DNA of 64,000 nucleotides from Acidomonas methanolica. GTDB taxonomy: Bacteria; Pseudomonadota; Alphaproteobacteria; Acetobacterales; Acetobacteraceae. Made by a program: the position numbers and the translations under genes. Below, piece by piece: positions 27,110 through 35,883 of the stretch (within the stretch, counting starts at the first letter, position 1; the number at the start of each line of letters is the position of its first letter). The notes under the pieces were generated by a model. That model made no database searches, was not told the DNA's origin, and was given only the letters and a program-made list of their open reading frames with translations. The stretch is from assembly GCF_004346035.1 (NCBI RefSeq), contig NZ_SLZN01000006.1, positions 1 to 64,000 of the forward strand, in the 5' to 3' direction.

Positions 27110-27546
27110 GGCCGCGCGTCCCGATAGCGCGCGATATGCGCGATGGCGCGTCCGACGTCGGGGTCGCCGTACACGACATAGCGGTGGTCGACCACGACGG
27201 CGGGAAGCTTCGTGATGCTCAGTGCGAAGGCGGTGGCGACTCCCCGGTAGGCGCTTGCCAGTTCCTGCTGCAAAGCTGGACTGTCGTCGTGCAGACGCAG
27301 CCGGATCAGCGCGGCAGCCTGTTCGGGGTCGCTCGGTAGGTTTCGGGCGAGGTTCGCTTCGATCCGTGTTGGTGCGTCGAGTTCCAGCACCGGGACGCTG
27401 GCGACCGTCTGGACCGGGTGACGGCTGTCGGTCACGACGAGCGCGTCGGCGCGGGCAGCGGCGTTGCAGAGTGCAAAGCCTGTGACAGCGACGATCGCGA
27501 TGGCTGACGGCCGGAGACGATGGGGAAAGTGAGAAGGAGTCCGCAT
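27106..27546 (-). CDS. TrbC/TraW-like protein, TIGR03757 (PFL_4709) family
   Basis: 146 residues with an N-terminal signal peptide (AIAIVAVTGFALCNAAARA). The mature part ends in SITKLPAVVVDHRYVVYGDPDVGRAIAHI, the thioredoxin-like C-terminal strand pattern of TrbC/TIGR03757 proteins, but without cysteines. Probably periplasmic mating-pair protein. Start at 27546 gives a short n-region and the longer upstream frame lacks a ribosome site. Its stop overlaps the TraU-like start. Confidence 0.85.
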   Translation of the reverse strand: MRTPSHFPHRLRPSAIAIVAVTGFALCNAAARADALVVTDSRHPVQTVASVPVLELDAPTRIEANLARNLPSDPEQAAALIRLRLHDDSPALQQELASAYRGVATAFALSITKLPAVVVDHRYVVYGDPDVGRAIAHIARYRDARP

Positions 27547-27683
27547 GGCAGGCTTCCGTGCGTCGATAGGGCGGTCAGTCGATCGCTTCTGGCGCACGGT
27601 TGCGACCAGGAAGCGGAATTGCGTGAATGCCGGATTGTTGGAGGTTCAGAAAAACGCGCGGAAGCCGAGGCTCCCGCGCGCGT

Positions 27684-28256
27684 TCAGAGGAGAGAGGTCA
27701 GTGCGTTGCGCGCATGGGCGCGCCAGTATGGATCGACCAGGCGCCCGCGGAGACTATCCGCGCGAAGCCAGAGGCTCCTGGCGGTTTCGTAGTTGTCCCA
27801 GCCGTATTCGACGCTGCCTTCGGCCTGCACGGTGCAGGCTTCGGTGGCGACGGCGGCCGCTTCTTCGTCCGACCCGACAGGGACGCACCATGCGATGGCG
27901 CTCCCCGCCGCGGAACCGGCGAGAACGAGGCGGTCGCGCCGGTCATGGACGTGGATCAGTTGAGGGCGGAAATCCAGCTCATCACTGGAGCGGTCGAGAA
28001 CGAAGTCGTGGTTTTCCACGCATTGCCGGGCAAGAGCCACGGCGTCCTGGATCAGGCCGGATTCCCCGAGCGTCAGGGTGGCGGATGTCCACCAGGTTCC
28101 ATGGACCGGCTCGTCCTCGGGAAGTTCAAGCAGGCCCTGGCATTCGATTATGAACTGGGAGGCGAAGATATCCCTGCGAACGAAAGCTCTTTCGTAGGGT
28201 GAGTCGACGAAGGGAATTCCATCGAACAGATGGATTTTGAGGGGTGACGTTTGCAT
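27684..28256 (-). CDS. Conserved hypothetical protein with a DUF-block style leader
   Basis: 190 residues, soluble, acidic, no signal peptide or TM segment and no recognised domain; IHVHDRRDRLVLAGSAAGSA is the only distinctive stretch. The ATG at 28256 follows AAGGAG, preceded by a GACCC-GGGTC hairpin and, 250 bases up, by a copy of the three-copy structured element. The genes at 55-64 kb share the same leader layout, so it probably belongs to that gene set despite sitting inside the transfer region. Function unknown. Confidence 0.7.
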   Translation of the reverse strand: MQTSPLKIHLFDGIPFVDSPYERAFVRRDIFASQFIIECQGLLELPEDEPVHGTWWTSATLTLGESGLIQDAVALARQCVENHDFVLDRSSDELDFRPQLIHVHDRRDRLVLAGSAAGSAIAWCVPVGSDEEAAAVATEACTVQAEGSVEYGWDNYETARSLWLRADSLRGRLVDPYWRAHARNALTSLL

Positions 28257-28297
28257 GGTGGGCTCCTTGGCATGGACAGGGCGCAGGGCCACCAGCA

Positions 28298-28310
28298 GAC
28301 CCGTCGGGTC
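28298..28310 (-). promoter_or_regulatory. Leader hairpin of the 190-residue unknown gene
   Basis: GACCC and GGGTC pair around a 3-base loop, about 40 bases upstream of the start. It is one of the series of hairpins found before the ribosome binding sites of the DUF genes. Confidence 0.4.
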
Positions 28311-28503
28311 AGGGCGACCCGCGCGGGAGGAAGAGGGAGAGAGTGTGTCGGACGGCGCTGTTGTGAGTGGCGCGATCCGGAACACGGATTGTCCAGGAGA
28401 TGTGTCTCCTGGTGGACGATCGCACGAGAGGAACAACAAGGCGTCCATCACCTGTGCGGGTGAGTGCTCGCCGGCGGGACGCGATGCGAGCGGGTCGATC
28501 AAC

Positions 28504-28572
28504 GCAATGACATCATCACGCCGTAGCCTTGAGGATCGGGACTACCTGGGCATGTCGCCGGAGAGAACGGCG
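28504..28572 (-). promoter_or_regulatory. Three-copy structured element, copy 1
   Basis: Read on the minus strand: hairpin A (CGCCG/CGGCG, 28556-28572), then CATGCCCAGGTAGTCCCGA and TCCTCAAGGCTACGGC, then hairpin B (GTGATG/CATTGC with G-U pairs, 28504-28519). The core matches copies at 61.9 and 63.8 kb in about three quarters of positions, while the hairpin sequences differ but still pair. It lies 250-320 bases upstream of the 190-residue unknown gene. Confidence 0.55.
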
Positions 28573-28723
28573 GGGATCGTCAGAGACGATGAGCCGGTGT
28601 CATTCTATCGGCAGGCCACTGCACGCAAACCAGGAACGCGGGCTGGGGTGGCATCCTATTGCGAGACGCTCAGATTAGCCGGTTTCGTATACAGAGATCG
28701 AGCATCCGACCGGCGGTAGATTT

Positions 28724-29131
28724 TTATTCCGGCGCGATGACCTTCACCGTCGGGAAGTTGGTGCGGTAGCGGGCTGCATCTCGTGTCAGGAGTTCGTATT
28801 CGGTAATGGCGGCGTGGGCGCCGATGAAGAAGTCCGGCAGGGGAGAACGCTTCGTGCCGCCACGCCGCTTGTAGGTGAGGAAGGATTTTCCCGCGAGAAA
28901 TGCTGCTTCGTAGGGGATGTCCTCACGATCGAACAGGCTTCGGGGAAGGGCTGCTTCGAGATCCTCGATATAGGAATAGCGGATCGAGACTTCGGCATAG
29001 ATGATGGGGTTGATGACGAGACGGGAGCGCTCGGCTGCGCATGAGACAGCGTTCGCCGACCACTCGAACCAGTGCTCATCTTCTGTCATGATGTCGAGGA
29101 GGATGTTGGCATCCACAAGAACGGACGTCAT
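28724..29131 (-). CDS. PIN-domain toxin (VapC family)
   Basis: 135 residues: MTSVLVDANILLDIMTEDEHW with the first Asp, YAEVSIRYSYIEDLE with the middle Glu, LPDFFIGAHAAITEYELLTRDAARY with the third and fourth acidic residues. Likely RNase toxin. Its ATG directly follows the TGA of the antitoxin gene with no gap. This is the third VapC-type pair in the element and lies between the DsbA-like gene and the 190-residue unknown, interrupting the normal transfer gene order. Confidence 0.9.
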   Translation of the reverse strand: MTSVLVDANILLDIMTEDEHWFEWSANAVSCAAERSRLVINPIIYAEVSIRYSYIEDLEAALPRSLFDREDIPYEAAFLAGKSFLTYKRRGGTKRSPLPDFFIGAHAAITEYELLTRDAARYRTNFPTVKVIAPE

Positions 29132-29365
29132 TCAGTCATGCCGCGTCAGGGCCATGATGGCGTCGGTGCTCATGGCCACGTCACCCCGGCCACGAAGATG
29201 CGCAACGAGTTTCGCGCCCCGCCCGTTGTCTCGGCGCGGTGCCACGCGCACGAGGCGCACGACTTCGCCGTCGAACTCGAAATCAACCTCCGTATGTGGC
29301 AGCAGCCCCGCTTTTTCGCGAATGCTTGCCGGAATGGTCACTTGCCCTTTGGACGTAATACGCAT
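29132..29365 (-). CDS. AbrB/MazE-type antitoxin (VapB-like)
   Basis: 77 residues: MRITSKGQVTIPASIREKAG is the textbook SpoVT-AbrB N-terminus. The C-terminal LRGRGDVAMSTDAIMALTR is the probable toxin-binding tail. AAGGAG precedes the start, and an inverted repeat lies just upstream. It should neutralise the adjacent PIN toxin and repress both genes. Confidence 0.9.
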   Translation of the reverse strand: MRITSKGQVTIPASIREKAGLLPHTEVDFEFDGEVVRLVRVAPRRDNGRGAKLVAHLRGRGDVAMSTDAIMALTRHD

Positions 29366-29375
29366 GACAGGCTCC

Positions 29376-29399
29376 TTACTTCTTACTGGTAAGAGTAAG
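29376..29399. promoter_or_regulatory. Operator of the third toxin-antitoxin pair
   Basis: TCTTAC and GTAAGA form a perfect repeat around a central TG at 29381-29394, inside a wider TTACTTCTTAC/GTAAGAGTAAG arrangement. It abuts the antitoxin ribosome binding site, as expected for autorepression. Confidence 0.55.
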
Positions 29400-29486
29400 A
29401 ATTTTGGTGATGTCGCGCAAGATCATTTTCGGGAATGGCGGGTAAGTGGCGCCTGGCACGCGTGTTTCAGCCTTCAATAATGATTT

Positions 29487-30209
29487 CTATCTGGATGGAG
29501 TGATGGCGGGGCTGCCAGACGGCGTGGGTACATGCGAGGATTGATGTCCCGCGAGAAGATCGAACCCCGAAAGCAGGGCGTCGCCATCGACGGGACCCGG
29601 AAGCAGAAGCGAGCGCCCGGTCTCTCTGTCCACCAGGCGCAATGTCGGTGTCGCGTCGATCCCGGCACGCGACGCTTCTGCCGCCTGCTCCCGGATGATC
29701 CTGTCCGGGCGTGGACTGTCGAGGCACTGGCGGAAGGGGGCGGCAGACCATGGAAACGGCACGTCGTCGGGAATCCCCCGGCCATCGCCCCTGGTGTGTC
29801 CGTAAATCCAGGTGACCGCGTTCCAGAACCCCGAAGCGCCTCCGACCGCGCCGGCGCATTCGGCCAGACGGGCCTCGCGGAGCGCCGCCGGCTGGTGCAT
29901 CGGCAGCGGCAGGTGTCGCCATTGCCAGTCCACCTCCGGATGGACGTCGATCCAGCGCCTGAGCACCGGGAAATAGGCCCGGCAATAGGGGCATTCGAGG
30001 TCGGCATATTCAATGACGGTGAACCGCGCATCAGGCCGACCGTAGATCCACGGTGGCCCGGCCTTCGACGGTGATGGTGCGACGGAAGGGGCGGGTTGCG
30101 TCGCAGGGTGGTCCTGACCGGCAAGCCGACCAGCGGTCCCCAGGACCAGTGCGCACAGCGCGGCGGAGAGAAACCACCGTGTGGCCGCACGGCGTGACGG
30201 AGACCACAT
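29487..30209 (-). CDS. DsbA/DsbG-like periplasmic thioredoxin of the transfer operon
   Basis: 240 residues. An N-terminal signal segment (FLSAALCALVLGTAG) is followed by a thioredoxin fold with the active site LECPYC (C73, C76) and a cis-Pro region GIDATPTLRL. CPYC is typical of DsbC/DsbG and some DsbA proteins. It probably forms or shuffles disulfides in the Cys-rich transfer proteins encoded downstream. It starts 9 bases after the TraC stop with GGAGGGAG upstream, so it is the next gene of the operon. Confidence 0.9.
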   Translation of the reverse strand: MWSPSRRAATRWFLSAALCALVLGTAGRLAGQDHPATQPAPSVAPSPSKAGPPWIYGRPDARFTVIEYADLECPYCRAYFPVLRRWIDVHPEVDWQWRHLPLPMHQPAALREARLAECAGAVGGASGFWNAVTWIYGHTRGDGRGIPDDVPFPWSAAPFRQCLDSPRPDRIIREQAAEASRAGIDATPTLRLVDRETGRSLLLPGPVDGDALLSGFDLLAGHQSSHVPTPSGSPAITPSR

Positions 30210-30218
30210 CGCTCCCTC

Positions 30219-33101
30219 CTAGTCCGAAAAATCCATGTCGAGGGGCGTGATACCGCGCGCCCGGTCGATCTTCTCGGCCACCCTGAACGCCGCCTCCAGC
30301 TCGCTGATCCCGTATTGCTGCATCAGCTGGTAGCGTTCGGCCTTCTCTTCCGGCTCGGTCATCGCCATGGCGAGATACAGGCTTGGCGGCACGGCGCGGA
30401 ACAGAACCTCCATGGATTTGGACAGGATCACGCCTTCGCTGAACTTCCCGGATTCCTTGCGCGCCGAGAGCATCAGTGCCTTCTGCGCAGGCGTGAGTTC
30501 GCGGAAGCGCGCGATCTTCTCCACTTCGTCGGGCGGCATGTTCAGGCAGATCCACCACTCGATCATGTTGAGCATCGGCTCGGCGGCGCGCGGCAGGTCG
30601 TCGACGTTCTGCGTCGCCAGCCAGTACCACGCACCGAGCTTGCGCCACATCTTGGTGATCTTGACGACATAGGGCGCGAGTAGCGGGTTTTTGGTGATGA
30701 TGTGCCCTTCGTCGGTGACGTTGACGATCGGCCGACCGAGAAACTGGTCGCGCTCGGCGATATTGTTCACGGTGCTGATCAGCGAGATATAGGCGATCGA
30801 GAGATGGGCGCTGTAGCCCTCCCGCGCGAAGGTTGCCAGATCGACCACGGTGATGTCGGCCTCGGGCCAGGGCGTGCCGGGCCGGTCGAACATCTCGCCA
30901 TCGACGCCCTGACAGAACAGGGTCATGGCGTCGCCCATCTCCAGCAGGCGCGCGCGACGCATTTCCGGCAAGGTCGCGTCCCGGCCGCGCTCGCGCAGCG
31001 CGTCGCGCACGTCCCGCGTCAGGACCGGGCGGTCGTCCGCCGCGCAACGCTGGGCCGCATCCAGGATACACTGGCGGATCAGGCTGCGGTCGGCGCGGGT
31101 CATCCGCGCTTCCTCCTTGTCCTCGCCGCCGGTGATCATCAGCCGGGCGGTGATTTCCAGTTCGCCGAGCACGTCGCGCTGCTCGTCGCCATCGGGTGCC
31201 GCGCCCGCGTCGGGCTGATCGTCCAGCACGTCCGCATCCAGCGTCTGCACCTGCGCGGGTGTGGCGACCAGACGCCAGGCGTCCGCGAACGGTGCGAGAC
31301 TGACGCCCGAGCCAGGGGAGAGCTTGACCCGATGCACGGAGAGGCCCAGCCGCGCGGCGAAGTCGCCGAACAGACCGAACGAGTTGCCCGCTTCGACGAT
31401 GAACAGGCGGGGCCGATAGATCGCCACGACCTGATTGAGCAGGTTGTTGAGCGTGGCGCTCTTGCCCGAGCCGGTCGGCCCGAACAGGAAGAGATGGGCA
31501 TTCATCTGCCGGTCGAGGCGGTTCAGCGGATCGAAGGTGATGGGGCCACCGCCCCGGTTGAACAGGGTGAAGCCAGGATGGCCGGTGCCCCGGCTGCGTC
31601 CCCAGACCGGGGCGAGATTGGCGACATGCTGGGCAAACATCAGTTGCGTGTACCATTGCCGCTTGTCGGCGGCGGGATCGAACGCGGCCGGCAGCCAGCG
31701 CAGATAGCTGTTGAGCGGTGCAACCTCGTCTTCCTCGCGCACCGGCTGCACGCCGGCGTTCAGCATCACGTTCGTCAGCTGAAGGCTGCGCGTGTCCAGC
31801 TCGTCCTGGTTGCGTCCGCGGAGATAGAACGCGACAGCGCCCCGATAGAGCTTGTGGGCGCTCCCGATCAGATGGCGGGCCTGCTGCACGTCCCGGCGGG
31901 TCTGCTCCGAAGCCAGGGTTTCCCCGACCGATTTGCGGCTCAGATGGTTGAGATGCGCCTCCAACACGTCCTGCGGCGTGGCGACCATGGTCAGGCACAA
32001 CACGGTGTCTTCGGGCATCTGGTCCAGCAGCGCGTTCAGCGCGTCGCCCTTGCGCGTCTCGCCGGTCAGGTGGCCCGTCGCAGGAGGGGTACGCAGGCGA
32101 TCCATGACGACGACCCGGTGCGGCAGGCCGTCGAAGAGCCAGGTTCCGGTCGCGAGATCCGATCGCGGCTGGCTGAAGAACAGACGCTGCGCGAAATCGG
32201 TGCCGCTGGCCAGTTCCAGCGCGCCTTCCTCCGGCGCGTCGGGGTAGCGGGTCAGCGCATAGAAGCGTTCGCGGTCCTCCTGCGTGTCGCCGAGATAGGC
32301 CGGGGCCGGGTTGAACCAGCGCAGTAGCCAGGCATGGATGGCGGCCGCGTCCAGGCGGTGTGTCCGCACCCCGGCATTGGCCAGCCCGCCCGCGAGGCGG
32401 TCGCAGATGGTGGTCAGCGCCTGCTCGGGCGTCTGGCCGCGGCGGGCGCTGGCGCTGGCCGGCGTGCGACGATAGACGACCATGCGCACACGCCTTTCCT
32501 GTCCGCGCCAGGGCAGGCGCGTGACGGTCCTGTCCTCGAACAATCCGCCCGGCTTGGCGATGGCGTGCAGGTGATGGGCAAAGAAGCGCAGATAGAACTC
32601 GGTGAAGGCGCTGCCTTGCGCGCGGGGCCGCACGTAATCACGCAGACCGTGCAGGTAGTCGTCGAAATCGGGCTCGTCCTGGGCGTAGAACTGCACCACC
32701 CAGGGATTTTCGTCGAATTCATCGAAAGAGTCCTGCAAGGCGTTCTCCACCGCGTCGCGGGCATGCCACAACCACGTCATCTCGCGGCCCTCGGTGCCGA
32801 GCGGGGTCAGCTCGAAGAAGGCGGCGACGGAACGTCCGTCTTCGAGCAACAGGTTTTTGGAGTCCGGCAGATATTCGACCCAGGGGAGCAGGTCCGTGAA
32901 CGATGGCGCGACGTCGTAAAGCGCCTCGATATCAGCCTGCGTGGCGGGTTTGTGCCGGTTGTGGTGGTGACGTTGGCCCGGCAGCGGAATGCCATGCTCC
33001 GCAAGGGCTGCAAGGTATCGGTCCCATGCGCTCGGTGCGTCGGGTTCGCTGCCGTCCGACGGCGGGCGGACCAGGCGCGACCAGGGCAACGACCACGCCA
33101 T
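30219..33101 (-). CDS. traC: TraC/VirB4-type conjugative ATPase, TIGR03744 (PFL_4706) family
   Basis: 960-residue AAA+ ATPase that powers pilus assembly and substrate transport at the inner face of the secretion channel. Walker A is FGPTGSGKSATLNNLLNQ at 540-557; Walker B lies near IVNVTDEGHIITKNP. The N-terminal 500 residues form the VirB4 N-domain that docks on the channel. The start at 33101 shares one base with the lipoprotein stop (TGATG). A longer upstream frame would overlap two real genes. Length is normal for the family. Confidence 0.95.
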   Translation of the reverse strand: MAWSLPWSRLVRPPSDGSEPDAPSAWDRYLAALAEHGIPLPGQRHHHNRHKPATQADIEALYDVAPSFTDLLPWVEYLPDSKNLLLEDGRSVAAFFELTPLGTEGREMTWLWHARDAVENALQDSFDEFDENPWVVQFYAQDEPDFDDYLHGLRDYVRPRAQGSAFTEFYLRFFAHHLHAIAKPGGLFEDRTVTRLPWRGQERRVRMVVYRRTPASASARRGQTPEQALTTICDRLAGGLANAGVRTHRLDAAAIHAWLLRWFNPAPAYLGDTQEDRERFYALTRYPDAPEEGALELASGTDFAQRLFFSQPRSDLATGTWLFDGLPHRVVVMDRLRTPPATGHLTGETRKGDALNALLDQMPEDTVLCLTMVATPQDVLEAHLNHLSRKSVGETLASEQTRRDVQQARHLIGSAHKLYRGAVAFYLRGRNQDELDTRSLQLTNVMLNAGVQPVREEDEVAPLNSYLRWLPAAFDPAADKRQWYTQLMFAQHVANLAPVWGRSRGTGHPGFTLFNRGGGPITFDPLNRLDRQMNAHLFLFGPTGSGKSATLNNLLNQVVAIYRPRLFIVEAGNSFGLFGDFAARLGLSVHRVKLSPGSGVSLAPFADAWRLVATPAQVQTLDADVLDDQPDAGAAPDGDEQRDVLGELEITARLMITGGEDKEEARMTRADRSLIRQCILDAAQRCAADDRPVLTRDVRDALRERGRDATLPEMRRARLLEMGDAMTLFCQGVDGEMFDRPGTPWPEADITVVDLATFAREGYSAHLSIAYISLISTVNNIAERDQFLGRPIVNVTDEGHIITKNPLLAPYVVKITKMWRKLGAWYWLATQNVDDLPRAAEPMLNMIEWWICLNMPPDEVEKIARFRELTPAQKALMLSARKESGKFSEGVILSKSMEVLFRAVPPSLYLAMAMTEPEEKAERYQLMQQYGISELEAAFRVAEKIDRARGITPLDMDFSD

Positions 33102-33541
33102 CAGTAGTCCTCCACCCGCTCGCCGGGCATCGCGTATTGCACGCGCTGATACAGCGGAAAGACCGTCGTGTAGCCGGGGACCGGCACCGGGTCGGTCCCG
33201 GCCAGATGAGGGAACACGTACATCACCAGGTCGGGGTTGGGCAGGCGGTGGAACTGGCGGTAGATCTCGATGGCGGCGGAACGGGTGTAGGCGCTGGCGA
33301 CGTTCGGCTCGCGGCTGATATCTGTGCTGGTCAGCGGGCGACGCAGGCTTTGCCGCGCATCGAGCAGGCGTCGCGATGCCTGGCTGCCGCCCGCACCACC
33401 GTCGGTCTCCTGGTTCCAGATGTCGAGCATCGTGCTGTCGCCATGGGGCAGCACGCTGTCCTTGCTGGCCGAGCATCCGCCAAGCACGACAAGCAGCGAG
33501 ACGGCGAGCAGGCCGCGCCTGTCAATCGAGGTCCGACGCAT
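33101..33541 (-). CDS. Conjugative transfer lipoprotein, TIGR03751 family
   Basis: 146 residues with a clear lipobox: LLAVSLLVVLGGCSASKDS, so Cys23 would be acylated. The mature part contains MLDIWNQETDGG and QFHRLPNPDLVMYVFPHL, which match the TIGR03751 pattern as remembered. It likely occupies the VirB7/TraV position, anchoring the outer-membrane core. It overlaps the VirB10-like gene at its start and the TraC gene at its stop. Confidence 0.9.
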   Translation of the reverse strand: MRRTSIDRRGLLAVSLLVVLGGCSASKDSVLPHGDSTMLDIWNQETDGGAGGSQASRRLLDARQSLRRPLTSTDISREPNVASAYTRSAAIEIYRQFHRLPNPDLVMYVFPHLAGTDPVPVPGYTTVFPLYQRVQYAMPGERVEDY

Positions 33542-34979
33542 GGGCTTCTCCGAGGCGATGATTGACCCGGCGTCCTTTCGGATCGTAGTCGAGGTTCAGG
33601 GGGCGATCGAGATGCACGGCGACTTTGGCGCCGGGTGGCACATAGATCGCGGCGAAGGCCTGCCCGTAGAGCTTGTCCACCCATTGCGACATCTCCTGCA
33701 CGCCACCGGCGAGGATGCGGCCCATCGCCTGGTTGCCGGTGATGCCGACCGTGCCGATGGTCGAGCCGCTGCCGCCGTTGGTGAGGAACGAGTAATCGTT
33801 GTCACCTTTGGGGATCAGTGAGGCGGCGCCCGCTCCGGCCGCGGTGATGAGAAGCTGCGAGCCGAGATATTGCTTGGCATTGCTGCGCCGCTCGCCCGAG
33901 ACGCACGGGATGCCGTAGGGATCGCTGATCCAGCCAAGGCCGCCCTGGATCGCGTTGGTGTTGCCGTTCTGTCCGGTATTCGTGTTGGCGTTGTTGCTTC
34001 CATTGCCAGTGTTCCCGTTCCCGTTGCCGTTGTCCTCCGGAATGGTGCGGATGGTGCCGTCCTGGAAGACGAAGGTGACGCTGCGGATCTGGCCGCGCAC
34101 GCAGGAGAGCGTCCAGTCGCCGGATGCGGTACCGCTGACGACGGCGCCCGCGACGTCGGGCAGGTCGATGCCGTTGGCGGTCAGGTTGTCGGGGCCGATC
34201 AGGACCTTGAACGGATAGGGATCGTTCACCGTGCCGTCGATGGGCACACGCCCGATCAGCGCGGTCATGGCGATGGACCCCATGAGCGTGGCATTCACCG
34301 GGACCGTGTAGACGGGGATGCCGGGTTTTTTGCCGGGTGTTCCGGCGGTGGCAGCGTCATCGGCCGGTCCGGTCAGCGTGGTCTGCGCGGGGCCGAAGCT
34401 CGTGGGAAAGCCGGGTGTCCGCGGGCTGTTGCCTTTCTTGTCGTCAGGCCTGGCGTCGTCTGGCTCTACCCAGTGCGTTCCGGTAAAAGCTTTGCCGTCT
34501 CCATCTTCCAGGCCCAGTCCTACGGGGAGGTCGGTCTGGGCCGTCTTGCCGGTCAGTCCGTCCAGGCGCTTTTGCAGGTCCTGCAACAGGCCCTGCGTCT
34601 GCTTGCGGTCGCTGGTGACGCGGTCCTGTTCCTCGCGAAGATGGTTTCGCTCGCCGTCGATCGCGCCCTGAACACGTTGGTCGATGGTGCTCTCGCGCGC
34701 TCTCAGCCGGTCGTTCTCGGCTTTGGCGTTGGTGTTGTCGTTGAGCGCGGTCTGCAACTCGTTGCGCAATTCCTTGACCTGGGCGACCAGCGTCGCGACG
34801 GTGTCACGTGGGCTGTCGCCTTCGATCCCGAGGGTCTTCATCTCCTCCGGTGTGAGCCGGGAGGTATTCTGCGATCCCGGCGTTGGGCCGGAATGTCCCG
34901 AGAACAGCCGGATCGCCACGAACAGCACCGCCAGCACCATGGGGATCATTAACCATTTGAGCAGGCCGTTACTGCGCAT
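33522..34979 (-). CDS. traB: TraB/VirB10-like channel protein, TIGR03752 (PFL_4705) family
   Basis: 485 residues. One N-terminal TM helix (WLMIPMVLAVLFVAIRLF), a coiled coil (about 60-135), a Pro/Gly/Asn-rich linker with a GNGNGNTGNG repeat, then a beta-rich C-terminal domain ending in VYVPPGAKVAVHLDRPLNLD, typical of TraB/VirB10. It spans the envelope and couples inner ATPases to the outer core. It overlaps the VirB9-like gene by 11 bases and the lipoprotein gene by 20. Confidence 0.9.
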   Translation of the reverse strand: MRSNGLLKWLMIPMVLAVLFVAIRLFSGHSGPTPGSQNTSRLTPEEMKTLGIEGDSPRDTVATLVAQVKELRNELQTALNDNTNAKAENDRLRARESTIDQRVQGAIDGERNHLREEQDRVTSDRKQTQGLLQDLQKRLDGLTGKTAQTDLPVGLGLEDGDGKAFTGTHWVEPDDARPDDKKGNSPRTPGFPTSFGPAQTTLTGPADDAATAGTPGKKPGIPVYTVPVNATLMGSIAMTALIGRVPIDGTVNDPYPFKVLIGPDNLTANGIDLPDVAGAVVSGTASGDWTLSCVRGQIRSVTFVFQDGTIRTIPEDNGNGNGNTGNGSNNANTNTGQNGNTNAIQGGLGWISDPYGIPCVSGERRSNAKQYLGSQLLITAAGAGAASLIPKGDNDYSFLTNGGSGSTIGTVGITGNQAMGRILAGGVQEMSQWVDKLYGQAFAAIYVPPGAKVAVHLDRPLNLDYDPKGRRVNHRLGEAHASDLD

Positions 34980-35883
34980 CGGCGTGTCCCTCGGCCCGGC
35001 CGGCGGCGCCCGCGGGCGGCAGGTTCACGACCGGATCGATCGGTGCGATGGCCGGAAGCAGCGCCGCGCCCAGTCCGTGACCGCGTGTGACCAGATAGAC
35101 GACCGTGGTATCCGTGGGCTGCCCGGCCGGCCCCAGGTTCGGATGCTGGAAGGTGGCGGCCACGAAATCGCCTTGCAGGGCGCGCGGGTCGAGATCAAGC
35201 CAGTCCGGGGAGGTGTTGGTGAGGCGAACCGCCGTCACCCACTGGTCTTCCAGACGCCAGGCGGCCAGCGCCCGTGCGCGGACCGGAAGCGTCGGCAGCA
35301 GCATCCGCAGGGAGAGATCGCGGCGCAGATTGGCGCGACCGATTCCGGCCACCGGCTCCACGGTGCGCAGCGGTGCGTAGAGGCTCTGCGCGGCATAGCG
35401 GGTCAGGATCACGGGGACCGGTGTTTCACGAGGGGCAGGTTTGGCGGTGTCGGATGCCCCGTCGTCGTCGGCGGATCGCGACGGCGCCAACGCGCCATAG
35501 CCGGTGGTTGCGGCGTCATCTTCCACGATGCGCACCGGCTCCAGCGGGGATTGTCCTTCTTTCGGTGCCTCGGCGGCGATATCCACCAGGATCAGCGCGC
35601 CCGTCGCGACGTCCTGCAATTGCAAACGTGTCGGCAGGATGGGGTCGCTTGCCCGCAGGTAGATGGCGCCCCCGGCGCTCTGGACGCGCAGATGACTGGC
35701 GATGCCCGGGGGCACGCCGACGCGCACGTTGCGATCGACGAAGATCACCCGTTCCTGGCCGACGACCAGCGGGACGGCCAGCGGCAGACGGGCCCAATGC
35801 AGGATCTCGACGGCCCGGCTTTGAGAGATCGAGGCCAGGGTCAGGGCGAGACCGGACAACACCGGCAGCAGGCGCCGCGTCAT
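34969..35883 (-). CDS. TraK/VirB9-like protein, TIGR03749 (PFL_4704) family
   Basis: 304 residues with a cleavable signal (LLPVLSGLALTLASISQSRA). The mature protein starts VEILHWARLPLAVPLVVGQERVI, the remembered start of TIGR03749, and ends in a beta domain DLRMLLP-type with AWRLEDQWVTAVRLTN. Predicted periplasmic outer-core subunit analogous to F TraK or VirB9. ATGA overlaps on the upstream side show tight translational coupling. Confidence 0.88.
   Translation of the reverse strand: MTRRLLPVLSGLALTLASISQSRAVEILHWARLPLAVPLVVGQERVIFVDRNVRVGVPPGIASHLRVQSAGGAIYLRASDPILPTRLQLQDVATGALILVDIAAEAPKEGQSPLEPVRIVEDDAATTGYGALAPSRSADDDGASDTAKPAPRETPVPVILTRYAAQSLYAPLRTVEPVAGIGRANLRRDLSLRMLLPTLPVRARALAAWRLEDQWVTAVRLTNTSPDWLDLDPRALQGDFVAATFQHPNLGPAGQPTDTTVVYLVTRGHGLGAALLPAIAPIDPVVNLPPAGAAGRAEGHADAQ

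Noticed and set aside
30702-32327. 541-codon open frame on the plus strand opposite traC
   Set aside because: It mirrors the codon phase of traC, as is common in high-GC DNA. The protein has no recognisable domain, and traC is certain.
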